A stretch of DNA of 64,000 nt, taken from Bradyrhizobium sp. sBnM-33. GTDB lineage: Bacteria; Pseudomonadota; Alphaproteobacteria; Rhizobiales; Xanthobacteraceae. The stretch spans positions 2,480,001 through 2,544,000 of the forward strand of contig NZ_CP136624.1 of the NCBI RefSeq assembly GCF_032917945.1, in the 5' to 3' direction. Of this stretch, positions 54,107-62,509 are shown piece by piece. The translations under genes were made by a program, and so were the position numbers. The notes below the pieces were generated by a model. It searched no databases. It was given only the letters and a program-made list of their open reading frames with translations, and had not been told where the DNA came from. Numbering within the stretch: the first letter of the stretch is position 1; every line of letters begins with the position of its first letter.

Positions 54107-55063
54107 CTACATGAAATTTATCGACTTCTTTTGTATGACTTCCTCATTGCCGGTGCTGGACATGATCTCAGCTGCTCGGGTCACAAGCTCGTACTGTTCC
54201 GTGCTTGACTTTCCCTGACTCAATTCTTCTTCCGTTACGGACACGCTCATCTTGCAGACCTTGCCGTCGCGGCCGACCACCTTCAAGTCGTCAACTGGCG
54301 CGAGCTTGAAATTGCTTGTCCTGAGAATCTTGGTATCACTATCGGCCGACTTGAAGTCGGGTCCAAAAACACACTTGGCCGAATTGCCGATCACTTGCTT
54401 GACGTCGTTTCCTTCGACAATGTCAAGTTTGTTGCCGATGGTGATAGAGTTCATATCGCTCAGATTGAATGAACATTCTCTTGAGATCTTGAAGGTGAAC
54501 GCTTCCCCAAAGAACATGCATACATTATTGGCCATCGCCAGCGTGGTAGCTGCGCCTCTCATGCAGGTGAATTTAGTGCCTTGAAAGAATTCCTTGGTGT
54601 CGCCCATCGTCTGCTTTTCCGAGTTGCCAACGGTCGTTTCCAGCTTGTGGCCGTTGTTGATGAACTTGACGCGGTTCGAGGCCGTCAGGATGATGTCCGC
54701 AGGCGTCCCATTAGCGCCAGCACTGATTGACACGCCATTCTCGGCGGAGATCTCATAAGTGCCTTTCGAGACCTGATGTTGGGAGTTGCCGTTCGTGACC
54801 TCCGTGGTCTGACCGCGACCGATTTTGAGCAGTGCAGCGCCTTCGATATTTGCCTGGAAGTCCTTGTTGGTGAAGGCAAGTAAGCCGGCATTGTCACTTT
54901 CATGTTTGCTGATCGCAGCTGGACTTTCGCCAATAGTCGTTGTGAGACCCGTGACAAGTGTTTCTTCTTCGTCCGAATAAGAACCGAGGCGCAGATAACT
55001 CGACTTGGTCAGGGGAGAAGACGGTGTTTCTGGAACGACCAGTCGCGTATAGGCATTTGGCAT
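54107..55063 (-). CDS. Beta-repeat T6SS cargo protein, unknown family
   Basis: A 318-residue protein from ATG 55061-55063 (AGGGAAG upstream; an earlier in-frame start at 55096 is less likely). The middle consists of short repeated strands (AALLKIGRGQTTEVTNGNSQ, ITASN-like ILTASNRVKFINNGHKLET, VEGNDVKQVIGNSAKC) like the trimeric beta-helix of VgrG needles. VgrG in this window lacks a long needle, so this protein might supply one or be a cargo. The C-terminus (SVTEEELSQGKSSTEQYELV) is helical. No named family is recognised. Confidence 0.65.
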   Translation of the reverse strand: MPNAYTRLVVPETPSSPLTKSSYLRLGSYSDEEETLVTGLTTTIGESPAAISKHESDNAGLLAFTNKDFQANIEGAALLKIGRGQTTEVTNGNSQHQVSKGTYEISAENGVSISAGANGTPADIILTASNRVKFINNGHKLETTVGNSEKQTMGDTKEFFQGTKFTCMRGAATTLAMANNVCMFFGEAFTFKISRECSFNLSDMNSITIGNKLDIVEGNDVKQVIGNSAKCVFGPDFKSADSDTKILRTSNFKLAPVDDLKVVGRDGKVCKMSVSVTEEELSQGKSSTEQYELVTRAAEIMSSTGNEEVIQKKSINFM

Positions 55064-55097
55064 AGTAGGCTTCCCTAATCGTGTGGCTGTGGGCACC

Positions 55098-55505
55098 TCA
55101 GCGCTGCGCCATCAAGCGGGTTTGAGAGGGCGATATCGAAAGTCCGAACGCGTTCGGGTTGGCACCATTCTGCTTAGTCGGCATCCCCATTTTGGTTGCC
55201 GGTGACCCGCCGATTGACAAATTGTCCGATCCCGCTTTGGCGCGGCCTGGACCCATGACAAGGCCAGAGATGACGCCGAGGGCCACACCTGCGCTATCAC
55301 CCATCGATGTCGCGCGCTCGGTCGTCATGTTGTGTGCAGGCATACACATGATTAGGAACCGAGACTGCGTAGGAATAGCCGTCGTGTTCATAGCGACGTT
55401 TGGATAGGGGGTAGGCACAACGGCGGGACCGGATGGCGTGTTGCAGACGTCGGGAAACGCTTGATCCTCCGCCGACATCGGGCCACTTGAATTGACAAAA
55501 GTCAT
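55098..55505 (-). CDS. PAAR-like DUF4150 protein
   Basis: A 135-residue DUF4150 protein, a PAAR-like tip that caps VgrG. The pattern AFPDVCNTPSGPAVVPTPYP at the start and GVISGLVMGPGRAKAGSDNL, VGGSPATKMG-like (IGGSPATKMGMPTKQNG) later are typical. No toxin domain is fused. It is followed 34 bp downstream by the beta-repeat cargo gene and preceded by the pentapeptide proteins, which implies a joint loading module. Confidence 0.82.
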   Translation of the reverse strand: MTFVNSSGPMSAEDQAFPDVCNTPSGPAVVPTPYPNVAMNTTAIPTQSRFLIMCMPAHNMTTERATSMGDSAGVALGVISGLVMGPGRAKAGSDNLSIGGSPATKMGMPTKQNGANPNAFGLSISPSQTRLMAQR

Positions 55506-55509
55506 TTGT

Positions 55510-56586
55510 TTAGCTCACTCCGTTGAGAGGGATGACGCGGCTTGCATCGTAGAGTTCAGCGACGGCGCGTTCCGGCACAGTATGCAGGGCACTCCCACGC
55601 TGGGTCACGAACAGACTGCCTTCGGTCGACGCGCAGTGAAAGTCAGTGCGCAGAAAGCGCGAGCCGGAAAAATCGCTGCCATCAACCTTGGCGTGGTGCA
55701 TCAGCGCATAGGACATGTCGGCGCCGGCAAACAAGGCGAACTTGGCCGATGCACGTGTGAAAACGGCCATCGCCAATGTTGTGCCCGAAAGATCGCAGCC
55801 GTCGAGGCACGCCTCTACGAAGATGCATTGCGTCAAATTGGCATTGCGCAGCCTTGCGGTTTGCAGGTTAGCCCTGACAAACAGTGCGTTCGGAGCCGTC
55901 GCGCTGGAGAGGTCGGCGCCAACGAGGCTCGCGCCCGCCAACACCGCACCGGAGAGGTCTGCTCCGGACAGGTTTGTGCGGTTCAGCTTGGCGCCGCTCA
56001 AGTTTGCTCGCGCAAGCATCAGCCCGGAGAGGTCCCGCTCCGACAGATCGCATTCCGAGAAGAGAATCGTGTCGCAATGCAGTCCCGTGAGCTGTGCACT
56101 GCGCAAATCGGCCTGCGTTATCGCGGCGTTCGTCAGCGTGGCGTTGTCGAGTACGACATCGGCGAGCCCACAATCCATGAGAGCGCTTTGAGATAGGGTG
56201 GCCCCGCGCAGGGTGGTCTGGTCCAATACGCAACGCATGGCTGTCGTCTGGCTGAACCGCGTCTCGCTGAAGTTGCTATGGCTGAAATCTGATGACATGA
56301 ACGTCGACTGGGTGAAGCGCGCCCGCCGCCAGTCGGATCTGCCAGCGCGGCAACCGACGAATATGCATTTTTCAAGGCAACCGTCGGCGAAGGAAGCGCC
56401 GGTGAAGTCGCAGTCCTGAAACGTCATGCCGGTCAGGCGGGCACGCGTGAACTGGCTGCCGCGAAAAGAAGAACTCAGCACAACGCCATCGTTCAGGCTC
56501 AGTCCAGACAGCATCTGGCCATCGAGGTTGGCTTCGCGTACGGGGAACTTATGGTCGACCGATTGCAATAAGAGATCAATTGACAT
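55510..56586 (-). CDS. Pentapeptide-repeat protein
   Basis: A 358-residue protein made almost entirely of A(D/N)LxX-type pentapeptides (ARANLSGAKLNRTNLSGADL, SGAVLAGASLVGADLSSATA), forming a right-handed quadrilateral beta-helix. The start overlaps the upstream gene by 11 bp. No enzymatic domain is seen. In DUF2169 operons such proteins accompany PAAR-like tips, perhaps as adaptor or cargo. Confidence 0.88.
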   Translation of the reverse strand: MSIDLLLQSVDHKFPVREANLDGQMLSGLSLNDGVVLSSSFRGSQFTRARLTGMTFQDCDFTGASFADGCLEKCIFVGCRAGRSDWRRARFTQSTFMSSDFSHSNFSETRFSQTTAMRCVLDQTTLRGATLSQSALMDCGLADVVLDNATLTNAAITQADLRSAQLTGLHCDTILFSECDLSERDLSGLMLARANLSGAKLNRTNLSGADLSGAVLAGASLVGADLSSATAPNALFVRANLQTARLRNANLTQCIFVEACLDGCDLSGTTLAMAVFTRASAKFALFAGADMSYALMHHAKVDGSDFSGSRFLRTDFHCASTEGSLFVTQRGSALHTVPERAVAELYDASRVIPLNGVS

Positions 56587-59500
56587 GGCTCGTGACCATC
56601 AGGACGGTGCGGTCGATATTTGCGTTGCTCAAATCGGTCGCGACCAAAGAAGCATCCATCAGGTCGGCGCCATAGAGATTTGCATGGCGTAGACTGGCGC
56701 CGGTGAGGTCGGCTTCATTGAGATGTGCCTCGAGCAGGTTAGCGGCATAGAAGTCGGTGCCGCGCAGATCGTTGCCAGTGAAGACCGCGCGTTTCAGCGA
56801 TGTCATTCGAAAGATGGCGCGCGCCAGCGTCGACTTGCCGAAATAGACACCGTTTAGTCGAGCCATGGTGAAGTCGGTGCCGCTGAGGTCGGCCGCCTGA
56901 AAAGAGAGCGCCTCGGCGCTGCTGCGGCCGAAGCGGGCGTCGCGCAGATCGATGTCGCCGATGAAGCTGACTTGGTCAAATTGCGAGCTGCTGAGATCGA
57001 GTTGGGGCGCTGCCACTTTGAGAAAGCAGGTTTGCTTAAGTCGCGCGCCAGCAAAGCTCGCACCAGACAGCGATAAATCCATGAATTGTCCGCGCTCGAG
57101 GACGGCGTCCCCCCAAACGCTGTTCTCGAGGTCGGCTTTGATGAAGGAGCATTGATGTATTTGCGCAGAGCGGAAGGTTGCCCCGATCATCGGTACCCGC
57201 AAAACCTGGAGCTCGCCAAGCCGTGCTTGGTCGAAGGATGCGCCCACCATGCGCGCGCCGAGAAGATTGGTGCGCACAAGCTGGCTGCCTGCGAAACGCG
57301 TTCCGCGGCAGTCGGCTTCACCGAGATTGGCTTCGGTGAGATCGGTCGCGCTTAAATCAGCGTTGATGAGCGTTGCGCCGGACAGTGCGGCTTTCATCAG
57401 TTTTGCGCCGGCCAGGTTGGTCCCGCTCAGCTTCGCGCGCTCAAGAAAGGCGCCGGAGAAGTCCGCGTTCGCGAATCGCCGCCCGGATAGGTCGGCGCCG
57501 GCTAGATCGCGACCAGCAATCGTGCCGCCGCGCCGGAACTCCTCTTCCACCAGATCCCCCAGCGCACGTGCGACAGCTGGTGCCAGCATCGTTTCAGGCC
57601 TGAGCGGCTTGGGTGAGGCGAGCCTTGCTGCGGCCATGCCGGCTGCCAACTGGCCCTCGGCTTTATCGATCTCGGTCCGCAGGACGGTCAATGCTTTCGT
57701 AGTTTCCGTTTTAGCCGCGGCGATCCTTCCTTCGGGCTCATCAGCGCTTGCCGTTTGATGCGGCGCATTCAAGGCCTCGAACGGCGGGCGGTCATCGGAC
57801 CGTAACGCAGGAAGGGCCCTTCTGAGCGCCGCTTCAGCATCGGCGAGGGCCGTATGCGCTCGTTGGGCGGCGTCAGGCGGTGTACCGGAGGCCTCGATCT
57901 GCGCCAGTATGTCGTCAATGGTCAGGCGCGGCGGCGCCTCTGGCGTGAGGCTCCGCGTTTCTTCCGGAAGTACAAGCGCGGGAATATCGGGAAGCGAAAA
58001 GGCGCCGTCCGATATGGCGTTGCGTATCGGCTCGAGCGGTCGTCCAGCCGCCAAGTTAAAGAAACGAGCATGTGCAAGTTCGGATTGTTTTTGCTCGTCG
58101 AGCGGTTGCGTTGCTGCGCCAAGGATTTCGCGACGCCAGTTTTTCGCCCGCGCGAGCTTGTCTTCGATATCGCCTATGAGGGCCGGATCAGTGTCCGGCA
58201 GCGCAGGGAATGGCGGAGCTTGCTCAAAGCTTGCGTCCATCGACTGCGCAGCGTCCGTGGAGCCGATCGCGGCAAGCAAGGCGTCGATATCGCTTGATGC
58301 GGCGTTTCGACTGGCAATCTTTTCATAGGCCGCGCGCACGGGTTGATATTGAGCGTCAAGCTTGTCGAGATCGGATTCTGCCTTGGCCTGTACCGTCTCC
58401 AAGGCGTCGAGGATCTCGGCCAATTCGATCTCGCCACTCTCGAGTTCCTCCGGCAACAATTCCGGAATGCTTGACGGTTCGATCGACGGTATCTCGATCG
58501 TCGGGCGCAGCGAAGGCGGAAGCTCAATGCCCGCGAACTCCTGCTCGAGCGCCCAGCGCATGGAGGCCAGCTGCCGCGCTGCGCGCTGTTCGGCCAAATA
58601 GCGACGCCGCGCCGCGCGGCGTTCGCGTTCGGCAGCCGAAATCTCAGGGGCAAGTTGATGTTCCGAAAAGGCATACCGTGCGGCGCTCGTCGGGTCGAGC
58701 CGCAGCTGCCGGACATTCAGATAATGATCGAACGGCCGCGCGGGCTCGCCTTGTTGTTCGTAAGCGACCATAATGTCGCCAACGTCACTGCCGTCCAATT
58801 TCTGCACGGCGGTCGCGGTGCGGTAGATCATGACGCCGCGGCGGGCTCCCGCGAACAGCCACAGGGTATCGATGCGCGTCGGCAGTTCCGTGACGCCACG
58901 CGTCGCATCGCTCCAGCCGACGAAGCAGCGCACGCGAAAGGCCGGCAGGCGGCCTTCGATCAACGGATGCTCCGCGGAGAAGTTCTGCAGCGCGTAGGGT
59001 TCTCCGCCCGAGATGAAGCCGGCCATGCGCTGGTCTGGCGGCGCAAACAGGAAAAGGCGCGGATCGGCATCGCTCGCCAGAGCGGGAGCAACCGATTTCA
59101 GCCACGCGGCGTCATAGGTCCCCGCGTATCGCAGGCGCTCCTTATCATCGAGCGCCATTGGTCCAAAGGCTGCGGGCGGTGCGATCGTTTCGATGAACTG
59201 AATCGCGTGCTCGGGGTTTTCCACGTTGGGCAGCGCCACCAGTTCGCCGGCCATGCTGCGGCGAAGAGCCCCGTGGCCGGCGCCGACGGGGTTCGCGGCG
59301 TAGCCGGGCCCGCCGAACGCGCGTTGCCGCGTTAGCGGCATTTGCCGGAATGGTTGCGCGGCTGTCGGCTGCCAGCCGAAGGCGGTCATCTGCCAATAAC
59401 GGTCGCCGGTCACCAGAAGGTGCTTCTGCATCGGTCCGACCGTCCAGCCCAACATCATGCGCTCCGTCGGCCGTCCCTCAGGCGCCGCCGCATGTCCGGC

Positions 59501-59728
59501 GATGAGCACTTCCGCTTGCGGCTTGGGCATGCCGATGTCGAGAGGGTTGCCGGGCGGAAGCTCCTTCGCGGCCATCACCCAAAGTTCCTGCTCGCCTTCC
59601 AGGCGGTCCGCGCTCGGGTTGGCGAGGTCGAACATCGCGAAAACGGAAATGATGAGGCTTGCCCCGGGAGGACGGCGCTCGCATTTGGTCAACAGACCCA
59701 GTGTGCGTGGCTTTACAAGAATGGGCAT
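56576..59728 (-). CDS. DUF2169 T6SS adaptor fused to pentapeptide repeats
   Basis: A 1050-residue protein, first gene of the minus-strand cargo operon. Residues 1-340 form the DUF2169 domain (MPILVKPRTLGLLTKCERRP, RTERMMLGWTVGP-like, PLTRQRAFGGPGYAANPVGA), a chaperone/adaptor type that loads PAAR-linked effectors. Residues 370-700 are an Ala/Glu-rich helical linker. Residues 740-1045 are pentapeptide repeats (GRDLAGADLSGRRFANADFS and many more). It probably recruits the DUF4150 and DUF3540 proteins encoded downstream to the VgrG tip. Confidence 0.9.
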   Translation of the reverse strand: MPILVKPRTLGLLTKCERRPPGASLIISVFAMFDLANPSADRLEGEQELWVMAAKELPPGNPLDIGMPKPQAEVLIAGHAAAPEGRPTERMMLGWTVGPMQKHLLVTGDRYWQMTAFGWQPTAAQPFRQMPLTRQRAFGGPGYAANPVGAGHGALRRSMAGELVALPNVENPEHAIQFIETIAPPAAFGPMALDDKERLRYAGTYDAAWLKSVAPALASDADPRLFLFAPPDQRMAGFISGGEPYALQNFSAEHPLIEGRLPAFRVRCFVGWSDATRGVTELPTRIDTLWLFAGARRGVMIYRTATAVQKLDGSDVGDIMVAYEQQGEPARPFDHYLNVRQLRLDPTSAARYAFSEHQLAPEISAAERERRAARRRYLAEQRAARQLASMRWALEQEFAGIELPPSLRPTIEIPSIEPSSIPELLPEELESGEIELAEILDALETVQAKAESDLDKLDAQYQPVRAAYEKIASRNAASSDIDALLAAIGSTDAAQSMDASFEQAPPFPALPDTDPALIGDIEDKLARAKNWRREILGAATQPLDEQKQSELAHARFFNLAAGRPLEPIRNAISDGAFSLPDIPALVLPEETRSLTPEAPPRLTIDDILAQIEASGTPPDAAQRAHTALADAEAALRRALPALRSDDRPPFEALNAPHQTASADEPEGRIAAAKTETTKALTVLRTEIDKAEGQLAAGMAAARLASPKPLRPETMLAPAVARALGDLVEEEFRRGGTIAGRDLAGADLSGRRFANADFSGAFLERAKLSGTNLAGAKLMKAALSGATLINADLSATDLTEANLGEADCRGTRFAGSQLVRTNLLGARMVGASFDQARLGELQVLRVPMIGATFRSAQIHQCSFIKADLENSVWGDAVLERGQFMDLSLSGASFAGARLKQTCFLKVAAPQLDLSSSQFDQVSFIGDIDLRDARFGRSSAEALSFQAADLSGTDFTMARLNGVYFGKSTLARAIFRMTSLKRAVFTGNDLRGTDFYAANLLEAHLNEADLTGASLRHANLYGADLMDASLVATDLSNANIDRTVLMVTSHVN

Positions 59729-59809
59729 GAGACCCGCCGAGACAATTGTCGCTTCTTCGCTATATTTCTCGAGCGTGACGGACTTGCGTTCCGCCTATGC
59801 GGACGCGTC

Positions 59810-59822
59810 TATGTGTCACATA
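59810..59822. promoter_or_regulatory. Palindrome upstream of the DUF2169 operon
   Basis: TATGTGTCACATA is a perfect 13-bp palindrome 81 bases before the operon start at 59728. It may bind a dimeric regulator. No sigma-54 or NifA motif was found here, unlike at the other T6SS units. Confidence 0.35.
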
Positions 59823-60436
59823 CCAGATTAGGTGGGCAAGAAGATCAGCCAGCGTTGCGTACATGGCCGATCCGAACTGCAAGACTTTGGTCGTCGATCG
59901 TGTCGTGGAGAACCGCGACTTGCTTGCGCGGCGCCTTCATCGGCTCGGATTCCGCTTGAGCGACCAGATAGAAGACAGCATCATAAGGGGGCTTGCGGCG
60001 ATTGCCGAACGGTACAAGCTCTTCCGTCTGCACAAAACCCGTGCTTCGCAGTCCTTTGGAAAGCTGCTCTCGCGAGGCGGAGCTGTTGGTGCAATGGCTC
60101 CGGAATGACCACATTTGTCTTGCGGGTCGGCGAGGGGATGTGCGTGGCCCGCCCGTCATTCGAGCCGACCTGCTGTGATTGGTGGCAGCCGACGAAGCGC
60201 GTATGGAATCGTCGATAAATAGACGTGCGAATGGGACCACGCGAGAGCCTTAGTGTGTCTCCGCGGTTCCACACCGCGCAACTGCGTGCAAGAATATCTT
60301 TGCATTAAATTTCTTGTTTCCAGTAGCAAGACTGAATGCCTGCGCGCGTGATTTGGGTTCGTCTTGGTTGAAGCGATAATCAAGCCATATTGATTGAACG
60401 CCGGGTGACGGCAGATCAGACGGGCAAGGATGACTT
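59823..60436. other. Intergenic stretch before the trehalose synthase gene
   Basis: Both strands have open frames (plus 59797-60108, minus 59845-60240), but neither carries a recognisable domain, and they overlap each other. No tts box could be found in front of the gene at 60437. Confidence 0.35.
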
Positions 60437-62206
60437 GTGAATCTCATCGTCGTGTCGAACCGGGTTGACAGCGGCGACGCCAATCAACCCAAGATAGGCG
60501 GCCTTGCGGCTGCGCTACTCCCTGTGGTCGAACAATCCGGAGCAATCTGGGTGGGATCCTCGGACCAATTGGGCGATGGTTGTCGTAAAGCGCCGCTTGT
60601 CGAGACGCTCGGCGCAGGCAAGCTTGTGACGCTGAATCTGCCTGCCGTGCATTACCGGCGTTACTATGAGGGCTTTGCCAACTCGGCACTATGGCCGGCC
60701 TTGCATTCGCGCGCCGACCTGATCGACGCCTCGGCGTTAGACTATCTCAGCTATCGCGAGATCAACACGGTGATGGCAAAAAGACTGCTCCGGTTCGATG
60801 AGCCGACCGCGTTCTGGGTGCATGATTATCATTTCCTCCCGCTCGGCACTGAGCTGCGTAAGGTCGGCATCAAGCAGCCGATCGGTTTCTTCCTGCACAC
60901 GCCATGGCCGCTGCCAGCCATGATGCGGAGTGTGCCGCATCATCGCGAACTGATCGAGGCGATGTTGGCTTACGACCTGATCGGCTTTCAGACCGAGGAG
61001 GACCGGAGGAATTTCATCGCCTATGTCAGCACCGATCTCAGGCATCTCAGGCTTACCATCGAGGACTGTGTTGTAACCTCGGGTCATGGCCAAACGCGAT
61101 CCCAAGTGTTTCCGATCGGCATCGATCCGGCCAAGTTCGCGCAATTGAGCGCCGACGCGGCCTCGGAGCCCTGGATCTCGTGGATACGGCGCGGTCTTAA
61201 TAGCGAGAAGATTGCTATCAGCGTCGATCGGATCGATTACTCCAAGGGTATCGACAAACGCCTCCACGCTTTAAACCGCCTGTGGACCAAACGGCCGCAT
61301 CTCGCGCACAGCATCTCGCTATTGCAGATCGCCACCCCGTCGCGCAGCGGCATTGAGGCCTACAGCAATCTGCAGAAAGATGTCGCCGGCCTTGTCTGCG
61401 ATATCAACAACCGCCATCGTAGGGGCGACTGGACCCCGATTAGTCATTTCGAGGAGGGCTTCAGTCAGGCCGACCTCGCAATTCTTTACCGCGCAGCGAA
61501 AGTTGCCGTGGTAACGCCGTTGCGTGACGGCATGAATCTGGTGGCGAAAGAATATGTCGCTGCGCAAGATCCGAACGATCCCGGTGTGCTGATATTGTCT
61601 AAATTTGCCGGCGCGGCCAAAGAGCTGGAGGAGGCGCTGCTCGTCGATCCGAACAACATTGATGACATAGCAGACAAGATTTCGGCCGCAATTTCGATGT
61701 CGCCTGCCGAGCGCATCTCGCGCTGGCAAGACATGATGAGGACGCTTCTAGCGTATCCCATCCAGCAATGGACCGCGGACTTCGTTGCGGAGTTGGAGAA
61801 AATTCGGACCGAGAAACTCGCGGGACAGTTCAGTCCGCGGAATGTGGGGGAGCCTAGCGGCTCGAAAGGGAAAGTCGAGGGGAAATTAGCCGGCGGGGCA
61901 AGCCATTTGGACCTGCCGCGGCGGTTGTCACGTCCAGCGTTCGATGTACGGGCTAGGAGATTAGATGATGATTTCACGCACATCGTAGGCTCGGGCTGGA
62001 ACCACGGTCCCCAACTGGCCCCGGACGTCCTGCTCGGCGTGCTGAATAGAGTAGACGCCTTCCCGAGGCCGTTCCAGCCGACGACACATTTTTACATCCA
62101 TGGTCATCCCTACATGGCGCAGTTGGCTGCAGGGTTGAGGGAGGTGACCCCTAACAATCCGCTGGGCGTCAACGTTATTGTCATACCTCGGCTTAAGGGC
62201 GGCTGA
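60437..62206 (+). CDS. otsA: Trehalose-6-phosphate synthase with C-terminal effector module
   Basis: A 589-residue protein. Residues 1-470 are a complete GT20 synthase (UDP-glucose plus glucose-6-phosphate to trehalose-6-phosphate): VVSNRV, GGLAAALL, VHDYHFLPLGTELR, GFFLHTPWP, ISVDRIDYSKGIDKRL and TPLRDGMNLVAKEYVAAQDP. Residues about 485-589 are an extension absent from OtsA: HLDLPRRLSRPAFDV, DFTHIVGSGWNHG, APDVLLGVLNR, HFYIHGHPYMA, TPNNPLGVNVIVIP. The same module ends other effector genes here. A Ralstonia type III effector (RipTPS) is also a TPS, so this may be a plant-directed effector. GTG start after AAGGATGA. Confidence 0.88.
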   Translation: MNLIVVSNRVDSGDANQPKIGGLAAALLPVVEQSGAIWVGSSDQLGDGCRKAPLVETLGAGKLVTLNLPAVHYRRYYEGFANSALWPALHSRADLIDASALDYLSYREINTVMAKRLLRFDEPTAFWVHDYHFLPLGTELRKVGIKQPIGFFLHTPWPLPAMMRSVPHHRELIEAMLAYDLIGFQTEEDRRNFIAYVSTDLRHLRLTIEDCVVTSGHGQTRSQVFPIGIDPAKFAQLSADAASEPWISWIRRGLNSEKIAISVDRIDYSKGIDKRLHALNRLWTKRPHLAHSISLLQIATPSRSGIEAYSNLQKDVAGLVCDINNRHRRGDWTPISHFEEGFSQADLAILYRAAKVAVVTPLRDGMNLVAKEYVAAQDPNDPGVLILSKFAGAAKELEEALLVDPNNIDDIADKISAAISMSPAERISRWQDMMRTLLAYPIQQWTADFVAELEKIRTEKLAGQFSPRNVGEPSGSKGKVEGKLAGGASHLDLPRRLSRPAFDVRARRLDDDFTHIVGSGWNHGPQLAPDVLLGVLNRVDAFPRPFQPTTHFYIHGHPYMAQLAAGLREVTPNNPLGVNVIVIPRLKGG

Positions 62207-62282
62207 ACAAACGCGCGTTGGTTGTAATCGGCACCTCTTGCTCGAACCGTCGATTATCAAAGGCCTTCGGTCATAGATGTCG

Positions 62283-62507
62283 TCATATTTGCCGCCGCCT
62301 GCCGAGGTCCAAGTTGAGGACGGTCACCGGATCGAGGCCGTCATCGTCGTTGAGAACACATTGTAATGCATCGCGCCGCCATCCTTCATAAATCGGCACC
62401 TCCAGTGCGGCGGCATTAACGCGGTGGCCGAGCAGGGCGGCAGAGTACGCATCTCGGGCACGCTGGCGCTCAGCAGCACCGGCAACGAATTTGTTGATGC
62501 CGGCCAC
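62283..62507 (-). CDS. Small hypothetical protein downstream of the polyketide synthase
   Basis: A 74-residue frame starting 3 bp after the polyketide synthase stop, so it might be co-translated. It begins MAGINKFVAGAAERQRARDA. There is no recognisable domain, and it could be a remnant or a chance frame. The 62207-62282 region holds nothing visible. Confidence 0.3.
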   Translation of the reverse strand: MAGINKFVAGAAERQRARDAYSAALLGHRVNAAALEVPIYEGWRRDALQCVLNDDDGLDPVTVLNLDLGRRRQI

Positions 62508-62509
62508 TA

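Noticed and set aside
59845..60240. 131-codon minus frame and the overlapping plus frame
   Set aside because: They overlap each other, and neither shows conserved motifs.
60181..60436. Search for a tts box in front of the trehalose-6-phosphate synthase
   Set aside because: No GTCAG-type core was found; the nearest (GTCTTGGTTGAAGCG) matches too few positions.
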